Assembly (NCBI GenBank): GCA_030019075.1
Contig: JASEHD010000005.1
Location: 1-51,733, forward strand
Direction of reading: 5' to 3'
Length of the DNA: 51,733 nt
Source of the DNA: Bacteroidota bacterium
GTDB taxonomy: Bacteria; Bacteroidota; Ignavibacteria; UBA10030; SZUA-254
Each line of letters begins with the position of its first letter. The first letter of the stretch is position 1. The notes below the pieces were generated by a model. That model saw nothing but the letters and a program-made list of their open reading frames with translations, searched no databases and had not been told where the DNA came from. The position numbers and the translations under genes are program-made. Of the stretch, positions 32,602 to 43,032 are shown piece after piece.

Positions 32602-35020
32602 TTTCTTTCCGCTCACCACTGGTTTTATTGGATAAGTGTTCTGAAGCAGTGAGATTTTCAGTCATTAAAGGCGGAGCCGCTGATTCGCTTTCTTTCATCT
32701 CGGCTGGCATCTCGACACCTGATTGTGTTGCAGAAACGATTTCTTCAACTTTATTCTCGAGACTATCGGATACTTTGATTTCCTGTCCGGGATACTGAAT
32801 TCGTTGATGATGGATCCCCATTAAAATCTTGAGGAACGCTTCTTTGATTTTTGTCAGATCACGTAAAGTTAATTCACATTCATCAAGCTGACCTTCCATG
32901 AATCGATGCTTAATTAAATTTTCTATTATCGACTCTAATTTCTGAGGTGTAAGATTGGGCAATGTTCGGACAATTGCTTCAACGGAATCCGCGAGCATAA
33001 CAATGCCTGTTTCTTTTGTTTGAGGTTTTGGTCCTGGATAAAGAAAGTCATCCTCTTGTATTACATCCTTTGGCGGTTTCTTTGCAGCTTGTTTCAGTGC
33101 TTTATCGTAGAAAAACGATATTCTCGTTGTCCCATGGTGCTGAGGAATAAAATCTATTACAGTTTCAGGAATACCGCGTTCACGACCAAGCTCCATGCCT
33201 TCTCGAACATGGGATGAAATAATGAGCGCACTCATCCGAGGTTTCAAGCGTGTATGTCGGTTGTGAGGACCTACCTGATTTTCAACAAAATATTCAGGTT
33301 TTAATATTTTACCGATATCATGATAGTATCCACCGACTCGGGCAAGAATTGTGTTCGCCCCAATGGCATCTGCGGCAGATTCAGCAAGATTTCCGATTGC
33401 CAGACTGTGGTGAAATGTGCCCGGTGCCTTTTCTGAAAGTTCCATCAGGAGGGGATGATTAAAATCTGCAAGCTCAACGTAAGTGAGATCAGTTGTAACT
33501 TTAAAGAAACGTTCAAAAAATATTAACAATGCATACGTCAGAACAGGAGAGAAAACAGCGTTTGCAAGTGCGAAAGTTATTTTAGTTAAAATTACCTGTA
33601 TGCTGTCTAACTCTTCTAACGACAGAGCAATGATGGAAACTAAATAACCCAGGAAAATAAATACCAACGAGCGGAAAATCTGTGTACGGCTGCGAACATC
33701 TCGCACGGTGTACGCCCCCAACGTACCAGCCATGATTGATGAAAGAGCAAGTGAGTAATCATTCCCCCTCATACCTGCAATGAGTAATGCAATAGCGATC
33801 GTTCCGAAAAATGCGACCCTCGAATCGAAAATTATCGCCAATAACATCGATGCCGCTGGCACAAGAATAAGATATTGTAAAGGCAACTGGATGTTTATCA
33901 GCAGAGATACATAAGTGAAGAACAGCTGCATTAATATTAGAACTGCAACCAGAAGCAGTCTTCCATTCTCGTTGAAAATTTCTTTACGAAATAAGAATAA
34001 ATACAAGCCAAACAATATAATGATAATCGCTACATGTAAGATTGTCCCGACCCAATGCTTCCAGCCACTATAACCAGCACCTTGTTCGGATTTTATTCTC
34101 CGAAAAGAATCAAGCTTTAATTTAAGCTCTTCCGTAATTCGTTCATACTTACTAATGATCAGTTCATTCGCTTGCACATAACCGATCGTCCGTGGAACAT
34201 TTTCGATCGCAATCTGAATAGCTTTATTTGTTTCAGTTTGATTATATATGAGATTCGGTTGTAAAACAGTATGAACAATTTTCTGTACAATCTCAGCTTC
34301 AACAGTCTCGCCAAAAAGAGATCCCGCTTGCACGGTTAGAGCATTGATTGCTTGTTGCTGATCATATATTTTATCGTACGGTATAAGCTCTTCCATTATC
34401 CCTGATCGAACTGCAATGTGTGAATGAAGATGCCTTACCTTGGGTTGATCTACGATGCCAGCCCGAATAATCTCTCTGATTAGCGGAACAAGGATTTGTT
34501 CGAACCACCTATACACGAGTACCGGCGATTTCTTCTCACCGAGTAGGAGGAACGGCTTATCGAAAGCAGCTTCATCTATTGGGAAAGGAAAAGAATGAAC
34601 TTTTTGTTTATAATTAATTGAGTCGCTGGGAGCTCTCGTCTTCATCCACCGGTTGCGTGCTTCAATAACACTTACGAGGGATTCAAGAACGTTTGTCAGA
34701 CTATCAATACTTTTCTTTATTATTTTTTCATCACGCTCAAAAACAGGCGATACCAAACGCACAGCTTCTCGCTTCTGATGCTCATATTGATGAAGCTCTT
34801 TATAGATCGGGAACGAAAATGGAGCAATTAAATCTTTTTCCATCCATACACTACCCACATTGTAACTATATTCAACCATCTCGGCGTGGGGGAACATTAT
34901 GACCGCGAAAAGGATAAGGAAAAGTCCAAGGACAATTTTGATAACAAAATTGTGTCTCAAATTCTCAATGCTAAAGAATTTGATTAACCTGTCTTTAATA
35001 TTTTCAGATGGAAAATCCAT
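32588..35020 (-). CDS. PgpH-like 7TM HD-domain hydrolase (HDIG family)
   Basis: The product is about 810 aa from the ATG at 35020, chosen because AAAGGAA sits just upstream; an in-frame TTG at 35071 is less likely. After one N-terminal membrane helix (VLGLFLILFAVIMF) comes a large periplasmic domain (about 50-280), then seven or so transmembrane segments (about 320-520), then a cytoplasmic HD domain: HHSLAIGNLAESAADAIG, VGGYYHDIGKI (HD) and FIPQHHGT. This is the 7TMR-HDED/PgpH architecture that hydrolyses cyclic di-AMP in some bacteria; the substrate here is inferred. A charged tail follows. The Xer gene begins within its last codons. Confidence 0.9.
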   Translation of the reverse strand: MDFPSENIKDRLIKFFSIENLRHNFVIKIVLGLFLILFAVIMFPHAEMVEYSYNVGSVWMEKDLIAPFSFPIYKELHQYEHQKREAVRLVSPVFERDEKIIKKSIDSLTNVLESLVSVIEARNRWMKTRAPSDSINYKQKVHSFPFPIDEAAFDKPFLLLGEKKSPVLVYRWFEQILVPLIREIIRAGIVDQPKVRHLHSHIAVRSGIMEELIPYDKIYDQQQAINALTVQAGSLFGETVEAEIVQKIVHTVLQPNLIYNQTETNKAIQIAIENVPRTIGYVQANELIISKYERITEELKLKLDSFRRIKSEQGAGYSGWKHWVGTILHVAIIIILFGLYLFLFRKEIFNENGRLLLVAVLILMQLFFTYVSLLINIQLPLQYLILVPAASMLLAIIFDSRVAFFGTIAIALLIAGMRGNDYSLALSSIMAGTLGAYTVRDVRSRTQIFRSLVFIFLGYLVSIIALSLEELDSIQVILTKITFALANAVFSPVLTYALLIFFERFFKVTTDLTYVELADFNHPLLMELSEKAPGTFHHSLAIGNLAESAADAIGANTILARVGGYYHDIGKILKPEYFVENQVGPHNRHTRLKPRMSALIISSHVREGMELGRERGIPETVIDFIPQHHGTTRISFFYDKALKQAAKKPPKDVIQEDDFLYPGPKPQTKETGIVMLADSVEAIVRTLPNLTPQKLESIIENLIKHRFMEGQLDECELTLRDLTKIKEAFLKILMGIHHQRIQYPGQEIKVSDSLENKVEEIVSATQSGVEMPAEMKESESAAPPLMTENLTASEHLSNKTSGERKENVSN

Positions 35021-35136
35021 AAATTCCTTTAAATATCCGAAGAAAGTGAATGAGAAGCAAGAAGAAATCAAATATATTGTTTTTAAACGTGATTTATATT
35101 AACTTTCATATCAATTAAACATGTTTAAAAAACAAA

Positions 35137-38100
35137 GTGATAAAACAGATCATGAATGATGTCTCTAACCGCACGCGGAATAAAGAAATATTAAATAATC
35201 CAGAAATATTTTTCAGACAAGTGATTGAAAATGCAGGAGGTGTTCCCTTTCAACTCATTTTTGGACCAAAGTTTGGTACAGGTTACTACAAATACGTTGG
35301 AATTGGAATAAAAGATCTCTTAGGTATTCCACCCAGTGAATTGACAGAAAAGCTTTTTAATAGCTTGGTGGAAGAAGTCAATCCCCTTTTAACTGAGATA
35401 CCTATCGATCCTGAAGAGTGTCGTCTCAAAATGGTAAAAGGAGATATCCCTCGCTACAAAGCTGATGTACGAATTCGAACTAAAAATGGCGAGGTGAAAT
35501 GGATCAATGATAGCTCGCTTCCTATCCGCGACGAAAAAACAGGGAAGATAATCGGCGCACAAGGTATTTTAATTGACATCAACGAGCGTAAAAGAATTGA
35601 GAAAGATTCAGAACAAAACATTTCATTATTAAGGGCAACTTTAGACTCAACGGCTGATGGTATTTTGGTGGTTGATAGTTCTGGAAAAATATCAGACTTC
35701 AATGACCGCTTTGCTCAAATGTGGCGTATCCCGGATACCATTCTTGCAACCCACGCCGACAATCAAGTTATTCAATTTGTTTTAAGCCAAATCAAAGATC
35801 CGGAAGGTTTTCTCTCCAAAGTAAAAGGCTTGTATGGTAATCCTGAAGTTGATAGTTATGATATACTTGAATTCAAGGATGGGAGATACTTTGAGTGTTT
35901 CTCACAACCACAAAGAATTAAAGGAAAACCGGTAGGTAGAGTATGGAGTTTCAGGGATGTTACCGACCGTAAACACTCAGAGAAATCATTAAAAGAATCA
36001 GAAGAACAGTTCAGAACACTTGCAGATCAATCACCAAATATGATATTCATTAATCACAAGGGTAAAGTCGTATATGCAAATAAAAAGTGTGAAGAAATCA
36101 TGGGTTACAGTGTTAGTGAATTTTTATCCCCCGATTTCAACTTTCGAAAGTTAATAGCACCGGAATCATTGCCGATAATTGAAACAGCTTTTGCTGCACA
36201 TTCACAGGGAAAAGATGTCCCCCCTTACGAGTATCATTTATTAACCAAGGAAGGAAAAAATATATATGCAATAATTACAACGAAACTGATTAAATATCAA
36301 AACGAGAATGCCATACCTGGCATAGTCACAGATATTACAGAAAGAAAGAGAGCAGAGGAAGCTTTAAAAGAAAGTGAAAAACGTTTCCGCCTGTTCGAAG
36401 AAGTTACCTCGGAAGGCATTGTAATTCATGAAAAAGGTATCATCCTAGATGTAAATCAATCTTTCGCCGCCATGTCCGGCTATGAGTTGAGGGAAATAAT
36501 CGGCAAGAACATTTTGCAATTTGCAGCACCCGAATCTAAAGAGATTGTGAAACACAATGCCTCTATTGGCTATGATAAACCGTACGAAGTAATTGGTATC
36601 AAGAAAAATGGAACAAAATTTCCCGTAGAACTGCTGGGTCGAAACTTTCAGTTTGAAGGCAGAACTCTTCGAGTTACTGCCGTACGCGACCTCACCGAGC
36701 GGAAGCGGATAGAAGAAAAACTCCGAAATAGCGAAATCACCTATAGAGGAATCCTTAATAGCGTAGAGGAAGCTATTTATATTCACGACAAAGATGGTCG
36801 TTTCATTTATGTCAATGATGGAGCCGTAAAAATGTATGGGTACGACCGTGAATTCTTTATCGGTAAAACACCGGCAGACCTTAGTGCACCGGGCAAGAAC
36901 GATATGGCAGCAATAGCGAAACTAATTGAAAAAGCATTCAAAGGTGAACCCCAAACACTTGAGTTCTGGGGTATGCATAAAAACGGCAGAGTGTTCCCAA
37001 AAGAAGTTCACCTGTATCCGGGTAAATACTTTGGTGAAAACGTTCTCGTCGCTATCGCCTATGATATCACCGATCGTAAGCGTGCAGAAGAATTGCTTGT
37101 TTCCTCCGAACGAAGCTACAAGGGTCTTTTCAACTCTCTTGGTGACGCAATCTACGTACAAGACAATGAGGGAAAATTTCTCGATGTGAATGATGGAGCA
37201 GTTGAAATGTACGGTTATCCACGTGAATACTTTATCGGGAAAATACCGGAGTTCCTCTCAGCTCCCGGGAAAAATGATTTGAATGCAACTATGGAAACCA
37301 TACAACGAGCATTTGCAGGTGAGCCGCAACAATTTGAATGGTGGGGGATCCGCAAGAATGGCGAAATATTTCCCAAAGATGTTCGACTCACGAAGGGCTT
37401 CTACCTCGGCAAGGATGCCATAATCGCGATTGCAAGAGATATCACTGAGCGCAAACGGGCGGAAATAGTATTGCAAGAAAATGAAAAAAGGTATCGCATC
37501 CTTTTCGAAGGTGCAAACGACGCTATCTTTATCATGGGCGAGGATAAGTTTATAGAATGCAATGATATGACACTTAGAATGTTTGGCTGTGACAAGAAAG
37601 AAGATATCATCGGTCATAGCCCATGGGATTTTAGTCCATTTCAGCAGCCCGATGGTATCGACTCAAGAAAAAAGGCGCTCAAAGTGATTCAAGCTGCAAT
37701 GGAGGGAATTCCCCAACGCTTTTATTGGAAACATAATCGAAAAGATAAGTCTCTCTTCGATGCCGAAGTTTCATTGAATCGAATTGAATTAGGAGGGAAG
37801 ATATTTCTTCAAGCTTTGGTTAGAGATATGACTGAACGTTTCCAGGCAGAGAAAGCCCTTGCCGAGTCGGAAGAACGTTACCACTCACTATTCGATAGGA
37901 TGATGGATGGTGTGTATCGAAGTACACACGATGGAAAATTTGCGGATGTAAATGATGCTATGGTGAAAATGTTCGGCTTTTCGAGCAAAGAAGATATGCT
38001 GAATGTTGACATTAAAAAAGAACTTTATTTTTCACCCTCAGAAAGAGATAGTTTATTCCTGGATACAGGAGAAGAAAGGATTGAAGTTTTCCGGATGCGT

Positions 38101-40212
38101 CGGATAGATGGATCTGAGATTTGGGTTGAAGATCACGGACACTATGTAAAGGACGAAAAAGGGAACATTATTTCCCACGAAGGTATTTTACGCAATATTA
38201 CTGAAAGGATGCGTAACGAAGTTTTACAAAATGCTATATACCAAATTTCCCAAAGTCCAGAGAAAACTTTTACCCTCGATGATCTCTATAAATCTGTACA
38301 CCAAATAATTAGCACAGTAATGCCTGCCAAAAATTTCTATATATCATTATATGATGAGGAACGAGACCTTCTGACTTTTCCATATTTTGTGGATGAGGTT
38401 GATATAACTCCACCACCAATTAACCCTGGAAAAGGATTGACTGCATATGTTCTTCGTACCGGGAGACCTCTACTCTGCGACGAAGCCACTGATATGAAAT
38501 TGCGACAACAAGGAGAAGTCGAACTTATAGGAGCGCCCTCATCGATTTGGCTCGGAGTCCCGTTGATTGTTGCTAATAAAACAATCGGAGTAATGGTTGT
38601 TCAACATTATTCTGATCCCCACGCTTATAATGAACAAGATTTACACATGCTTGAATATGTTTCTTCACAGGTGGCAAAAGCAATAGAGCACAAACGTTCT
38701 GAAGATAAACTTCGGCAAAGTGAAGAACAATTCCGTCTAATTTCAGAAAACGTTGCCGATCTAATTGCAGTACTTGATCTCAACGGAAAACGATTATATT
38801 CAAGCCCATCATATAATGAGATACTTGGTGATCCAAAATCTCTATACGGTACAGATTCATTTCAAGAAATTCATCCTGAAGACCGGGAACGGATAAAACA
38901 AATTTTTCAGGAAACAGTTAAGACTGGAGTTGGCCAACGCGCAGAGTACCGCTTCTTGCTCAAAGATGGAAGAATTCGTCACATTGAATCACAGGGAAGT
39001 ATAATTAAAGATAAAGATGGTAAAATATCGCAAGTTGTGGTTGTCTCCCGCGATGTAACCGAAAAGAAAATACTCGAACAACAATTCTTGCGGTCGCAGC
39101 GTATGGAAAGCATCGGCACGCTGGCAGGAGGAATTGCTCACGATCTTAATAATGTGTTAGCTCCTATTGTAATGGCAATTGATATCCTGAAAAAGAAAGC
39201 CACTGATAAAACAAGCCTGCACATACTGGATACACTCGAAGCTAGCGCTCAGCGTGGAGCAGATATTGTTAAACAAGTCCTTGCATTTGCTCGGGGTATT
39301 GAAGGTGAGCGAATTCTTTTACAACCAAAACATATCATTGGTGACATTGTTAAAATAATAAAAGAAACCTTTCCAAGATTGATTGATATACAGACGGAAG
39401 TACCAAAAACCTTATGGACAATATCTGCCGATCCAACTCAAATTCATCAGGTATTATTGAATGTATGTGTTAATGCGCGCGATGCCATGACTGATGGTGG
39501 TAAACTGACAATTACAGCCGAAAATATTTTTATTGATGAAAATTATTCTAAAATGCATGCTGAGGCAAAAGCTGGACCCACCATAATGATAACAATTTCC
39601 GATACAGGGATGGGAATTCCACCAAAGATACTTGACAAGATTTTTGAACCGTTCTTTACAACAAAAGAGATTGGAAAAGGAACCGGCCTTGGACTTTCAA
39701 CTGTTCATGCAATTATGAAAAGTCATGGTGGATTTACCAATGTGTACAGCGAAGTAGCTAAGGGAACTACATTTAAAATCTACTTTCCTGCTTCAATGAA
39801 AGATCAAGCCAGTTCAGCAGAATTGCTTCAACCGATCTTGCCTCAAGGAAATGGTGAACTTATTCTCATCGTTGATGATGAAGCATCTATTCGTGATATC
39901 ACAAAATCAACTCTGGAAGCCAACGGGTATTATGTTATGACTGCAAACGATGGAACAGAAGCAATATCACTTTATGCACAAAATAGAGAGATAATTAAAG
40001 TTGTTATTTCAGATATCATGATGCCCGTAATGGATGGTATGGTAACAATTCGCGCCTTGCAGAAGATGAATCCCAATATCAAAATTATTGCAGCAAGTGG
40101 TTTAATAACCAGCGACGTTAAAAATTTAGGTGCTCAAGTTCAGGCATCTCTGACAAAACCATTTTCGGCAGAGAAATTGCTTACGACACTGCATAAAGTT
40201 CTAAGCTCATGA
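35137..40212 (+). CDS. Hybrid histidine kinase with nine PAS domains, GAF and receiver
   Basis: The 1,691 aa soluble protein (no membrane segment) has eight PAS domains, each ending in a D(I/V/L)TERK-type linker, in residues 1-1028; then GAF (about 1028-1190), a ninth PAS (about 1195-1315), HisKA with His1335 in [11 protein letters not shown], a HATPase with [15 protein letters not shown] and GTGLGLSTV, and a C-terminal receiver with LIVDDE and phospho-acceptor Asp near 1625. PAS5 and PAS6 are near duplicates (both have VNDGAV.MYGY and SAPGKND). It probably integrates several cytosolic cues. The start is GTG 35137 or ATG 35152. No partner regulator is adjacent. Confidence 0.93.
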   Translation: MIKQIMNDVSNRTRNKEILNNPEIFFRQVIENAGGVPFQLIFGPKFGTGYYKYVGIGIKDLLGIPPSELTEKLFNSLVEEVNPLLTEIPIDPEECRLKMVKGDIPRYKADVRIRTKNGEVKWINDSSLPIRDEKTGKIIGAQGILIDINERKRIEKDSEQNISLLRATLDSTADGILVVDSSGKISDFNDRFAQMWRIPDTILATHADNQVIQFVLSQIKDPEGFLSKVKGLYGNPEVDSYDILEFKDGRYFECFSQPQRIKGKPVGRVWSFRDVTDRKHSEKSLKESEEQFRTLADQSPNMIFINHKGKVVYANKKCEEIMGYSVSEFLSPDFNFRKLIAPESLPIIETAFAAHSQGKDVPPYEYHLLTKEGKNIYAIITTKLIKYQNENAIPGIVTDITERKRAEEALKESEKRFRLFEEVTSEGIVIHEKGIILDVNQSFAAMSGYELREIIGKNILQFAAPESKEIVKHNASIGYDKPYEVIGIKKNGTKFPVELLGRNFQFEGRTLRVTAVRDLTERKRIEEKLRNSEITYRGILNSVEEAIYIHDKDGRFIYVNDGAVKMYGYDREFFIGKTPADLSAPGKNDMAAIAKLIEKAFKGEPQTLEFWGMHKNGRVFPKEVHLYPGKYFGENVLVAIAYDITDRKRAEELLVSSERSYKGLFNSLGDAIYVQDNEGKFLDVNDGAVEMYGYPREYFIGKIPEFLSAPGKNDLNATMETIQRAFAGEPQQFEWWGIRKNGEIFPKDVRLTKGFYLGKDAIIAIARDITERKRAEIVLQENEKRYRILFEGANDAIFIMGEDKFIECNDMTLRMFGCDKKEDIIGHSPWDFSPFQQPDGIDSRKKALKVIQAAMEGIPQRFYWKHNRKDKSLFDAEVSLNRIELGGKIFLQALVRDMTERFQAEKALAESEERYHSLFDRMMDGVYRSTHDGKFADVNDAMVKMFGFSSKEDMLNVDIKKELYFSPSERDSLFLDTGEERIEVFRMRRIDGSEIWVEDHGHYVKDEKGNIISHEGILRNITERMRNEVLQNAIYQISQSPEKTFTLDDLYKSVHQIISTVMPAKNFYISLYDEERDLLTFPYFVDEVDITPPPINPGKGLTAYVLRTGRPLLCDEATDMKLRQQGEVELIGAPSSIWLGVPLIVANKTIGVMVVQHYSDPHAYNEQDLHMLEYVSSQVAKAIEHKRSEDKLRQSEEQFRLISENVADLIAVLDLNGKRLYSSPSYNEILGDPKSLYGTDSFQEIHPEDRERIKQIFQETVKTGVGQRAEYRFLLKDGRIRHIESQGSIIKDKDGKISQVVVVSRDVTEKKILEQQFLRSQRMESIGTLAGGIAHDLNNVLAPIVMAIDILKKKATDKTSLHILDTLEASAQRGADIVKQVLAFARGIEGERILLQPKHIIGDIVKIIKETFPRLIDIQTEVPKTLWTISADPTQIHQVLLNVCVNARDAMTDGGKLTITAENIFIDENYSKMHAEAKAGPTIMITISDTGMGIPPKILDKIFEPFFTTKEIGKGTGLGLSTVHAIMKSHGGFTNVYSEVAKGTTFKIYFPASMKDQASSAELLQPILPQGNGELILIVDDEASIRDITKSTLEANGYYVMTANDGTEAISLYAQNREIIKVVISDIMMPVMDGMVTIRALQKMNPNIKIIAASGLITSDVKNLGAQVQASLTKPFSAEKLLTTLHKVLSS

Positions 40213-40244
40213 TGAAATAATTATAACAATCAAGGAGAATTAAA

Positions 40245-40745
40245 ATGTACAAAACCATCAACGATTTCACCACCGACTGGAAGAACGAGAGTGAATCTAC
40301 ACTTAAAATCCTTAAAGCTCTCACCGATACGTCGCTTCCACAAAAAGTGACCGCCGAAGGCAGAACGCTTGGTTTTCTCGCATGGCACATCGCATTAACA
40401 TTGGGAGAGATGGGTGGAAAAGCGGGATTGACAATCAACGCACCTGCCGAGAATACACCCGAACCGACATCGGCAGCAGTAATCGCCACGGCATACGAGA
40501 AAGCAGCCAAATCTATTGGCGATGAGGTACAAAAGAAATGGAGCGATGCGATGCTCAAAGAGGAAATCGAGATGTACGGAGAGAAGTGGACACGGTCAGG
40601 AACTCTCGCAGCACTTATTAAACACGAAATCCATCACCGCGCTCAGATGACTGTGCTTATGCGTCAGGCAGGATTGAAAGTTCCGGGTGTATATGGTCCA
40701 TCGAAGGAAGAATGGGCGCAGTACGGCATACCGCCGATGAAGTGA
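40245..40745 (+). CDS. DinB-fold protein
   Basis: The 166 aa four-helix protein has the DinB metal-site histidines: His49 in FLAWHIALT and the pair in KHEIHHRAQM (about 127-132). A strong AAGGAG ribosome site precedes the ATG. Members include thiol transferases and damage-induced proteins of unknown function; I cannot choose. Its last 13 codons (KEEWAQYGIPPMK) are repeated 2.25 kb downstream at 42953-42994, on the far side of the methyltransferase-endonuclease pair. Confidence 0.88.
   Translation: MYKTINDFTTDWKNESESTLKILKALTDTSLPQKVTAEGRTLGFLAWHIALTLGEMGGKAGLTINAPAENTPEPTSAAVIATAYEKAAKSIGDEVQKKWSDAMLKEEIEMYGEKWTRSGTLAALIKHEIHHRAQMTVLMRQAGLKVPGVYGPSKEEWAQYGIPPMK
40704..40745 (+). repeat. Direct repeat, intact copy (dinB 3-prime end)
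   Basis: These 42 bases match 42953-42994 with only three substitutions. The first 26 bases are identical. Confidence 0.88.
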
Positions 40746-40807
40746 CGCAAAGCGGTATTCCTATTCATCTTTGGATTCGTAGATAGATTTTGTATTTTAT
40801 GTTTATT

Positions 40808-42121
40808 ATGCAGAATATTTTGGAAATAGAAAACTCGGTTCGAAATCAAACCCAGACGGGCGACAAATCGTTTCATTCCTGGTATAAATTTGTTTTGGGA
40901 TATCCACCCCACCTTGTACGCCATTATATTTACAAGTTTGGCATAACTCCTGGGCACTTTGTTCTCGATCCTTTTTGTGGCACTGGAACCACTAATGTTG
41001 AATGCAAAAAATTAAATATTCATTCGCTTGGCTTAGAGGCGAATCCCGTTGTTTACTTTGCTTCCCGGGTGAAAACCAACTGGCAGACTCCACCTTCAGA
41101 AGTACGTCTATCATTCAAAGAGGTGATTTCTTCGGCATCTGCTTCTCTGGATAAGTTTGGCCTTTCCGAAGATGTTTCCCTGTTTGTTCAGCCGCATCGT
41201 GGCACTCCGCTTGCGGTCGAGCCAGTATTAACTGAAGACCAACTTGTTGTTTTGCCCAAGGACTTCATAAGTCCGAAGCCATTGCGTCGAGTACTCATTC
41301 TGAAAGAATGCATTGAGCAAGCCGCAACCGAGCAAGCTCGGGACTTGTTTCTTCTCGCCCTTGCAAACCTAGTCGTTAATCACGCAGGCAACGTCGCTTT
41401 TGGTCCGGAAGTCTACAGCACCAAACCAAAGAAAGATGCGTACGTTCTCGACTTCTTCTATCAACTCGTGGATCGAATGATATGCGATCTTGATTCACAA
41501 CCAACAATCGCCGGTAGAACTGAGATCGTCCACGGAGATGCAAGGCGTGTTTCCGATTTTTTCCCCTCACATCATGCTGATGTAAACTTTATCATCACAT
41601 CTCCACCATATCCGAACGAGAAGGACTATACACGCACAACTCGGCTTGAAAGTGTTATCCTCGGACTGATTTCCAGTAAAAAAGGTCTGCGTACACTCAA
41701 AGAACAACTCCTCCGCAGCAATTCTCGCAACATCTTCGTTGCCGACAACGACCAAGACAATGTAAAGTCGTTCGATTCCATAAATCGGATAGCTAGAGAA
41801 ATTGAAGAAAAGCGGATTCATCTGAAGAAAACATCGGGCTTTGAGAAGCTCTACCACAAGATCGTCAAACACTATTTTGGCGGTATGTACCGCCATTTTG
41901 AAAGCTTAAAACCAATGTTGGACCTCGATGCTCGTCTTGCTTATGTCGTAGGCGATCAAATGTCATTCTTCCGTACTCACATTCCCACCGCCAAAATTCT
42001 CGCTGAAATAGCTGAGAGTCTTAGCTACAAAGTTGAAGAAATTGAACTATGGCGAACGAGGCTTGCCACCGCCACTAAGATTCAAATAGAAGAAAATGTT
42101 CTTATACTCCGTAACAAGTGA
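40808..42121 (+). CDS. DNA methyltransferase of a type II-like R-M pair
   Basis: The product is about 437 aa from the ATG at 40808; an ATG at 40799 and a TTG at 40790 are also in frame. The SAM-binding motif VLDPFCGTGTTNVECKK (about residue 53) comes first and the catalytic ITSPPYPNEKDYT (about 262-274) later, with the specificity region between. SPPY is typical of cytosine-N4 methyltransferases, though adenine-N6 cannot be excluded. It is 15 bases upstream of a PD-(D/E)xK-like endonuclease gene, forming an R-M pair. The first codons overlap the region just after dinB, and the pair is bounded by a second copy of the dinB 3-prime end. Confidence 0.85.
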   Translation: MQNILEIENSVRNQTQTGDKSFHSWYKFVLGYPPHLVRHYIYKFGITPGHFVLDPFCGTGTTNVECKKLNIHSLGLEANPVVYFASRVKTNWQTPPSEVRLSFKEVISSASASLDKFGLSEDVSLFVQPHRGTPLAVEPVLTEDQLVVLPKDFISPKPLRRVLILKECIEQAATEQARDLFLLALANLVVNHAGNVAFGPEVYSTKPKKDAYVLDFFYQLVDRMICDLDSQPTIAGRTEIVHGDARRVSDFFPSHHADVNFIITSPPYPNEKDYTRTTRLESVILGLISSKKGLRTLKEQLLRSNSRNIFVADNDQDNVKSFDSINRIAREIEEKRIHLKKTSGFEKLYHKIVKHYFGGMYRHFESLKPMLDLDARLAYVVGDQMSFFRTHIPTAKILAEIAESLSYKVEEIELWRTRLATATKIQIEENVLILRNK

Positions 42122-42136
42122 AAGGAAAACCGATAA

Positions 42137-42916
42137 ATGCCATCTAACGCACCTCAGAAAGACTATGATCGAATCATAACTAATCTATTCTTTTCCAAAT
42201 TCAAAGAAGGTTCCTCCGAAATCGCTTTCACTAAGGATGAACTTGTAGCCGTTGCAAGGAAGCTCAAAATTACACTACGCAACCCGCCCGACGTTGTTTA
42301 TACATATCGCTCCCGTTCAAATCTTCCGCAAGCTATTCTTGATAAAGGCAGCTGGGTCATCAAGCCAAAGGGTAAGGGTCGTTTTTCATTTCTCAAATCC
42401 AAGCGTAAGCCTTTCGTGGACATCCAAGAAGGCTTGCATGCAATTGAAATTCCTAACGCTCTTCCTGAAATTGTTGAGAAACACGCTTCCGAAGACGAAC
42501 AGGCGTTGCTCGCATCTATCCGCTACAATCGCCTTGTCGACATCTTTACTGAGATTACTTGCTTTCATCTCCAGTCTCACATCAGAACTACGATCGAAGG
42601 CGAAGGTCAGATTGAGATTGACGATCTCTATGTTGGCATCGACAGGGATGGTACAGAATATATTCTTCCCCTTGAAGCCAAGAGTCCAGATGACAGAGAT
42701 AAGCTTGGCTGGATTCAGATTTCCAATATGGTTAGTTTCGCACTCCAGAATTTTCCCAAATTGAAATGTCGCCCGATTGCAGCTAAGCCGGCTGGTCACA
42801 ACAAAATCTATCTGATAGAATTTGACAACAATCCAAATTCAGAAGATGTCAGCATTGTCCAGGTCAAGCTATACAAACTCAAACGGGAGAAGGGAAAAGG
42901 GGCGCACTCAACATAA
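42137..42916 (+). CDS. Probable restriction endonuclease partner (PD-(D/E)xK-like)
   Basis: The 259 aa protein contains IEIDDLYVGIDRDGTEYILP followed by LEAKSPDD (about 158-185). The spacing of the acidic D-D and the ExK within strand-rich sequence is the PD-(D/E)xK nuclease core, as in several type II enzymes. The AAAGGAAAA ribosome site overlaps the end of the upstream methyltransferase gene, so both are coupled. It should cut DNA lacking the partner methylation. I do not know the recognition site. An alternative is a nuclease-like regulator of the methyltransferase. Confidence 0.7.
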   Translation: MPSNAPQKDYDRIITNLFFSKFKEGSSEIAFTKDELVAVARKLKITLRNPPDVVYTYRSRSNLPQAILDKGSWVIKPKGKGRFSFLKSKRKPFVDIQEGLHAIEIPNALPEIVEKHASEDEQALLASIRYNRLVDIFTEITCFHLQSHIRTTIEGEGQIEIDDLYVGIDRDGTEYILPLEAKSPDDRDKLGWIQISNMVSFALQNFPKLKCRPIAAKPAGHNKIYLIEFDNNPNSEDVSIVQVKLYKLKREKGKGAHST

Positions 42917-42952
42917 TAGAACCCATATTGATCCAAAGGAATACCTTGAGCA

Positions 42953-42994
42953 AAGGAAGAATGGGCGCAGTACGGCATGCCACCGATGAAATGA
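42953..42994 (+). pseudogene. Second copy of the dinB 3-prime end
   Basis: It encodes KEEWAQYGMPPMK plus TGA in the same orientation as dinB. The three differences from the intact end are all at third codon positions: ATA to ATG (Ile to Met), CCG to CCA, AAG to AAA. It lies 36 bases after the endonuclease stop. Confidence 0.87.
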
Positions 42995-43032
42995 TAAAAA
43001 CAAATCCCAAATAAAATGAGAGATCATTGTAG

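Noticed and set aside
42252-42764. 170-codon alternate frame inside the endonuclease gene
   Set aside because: Same-strand shadow frame; the 42137-42916 frame carries the nuclease motif and a ribosome site.
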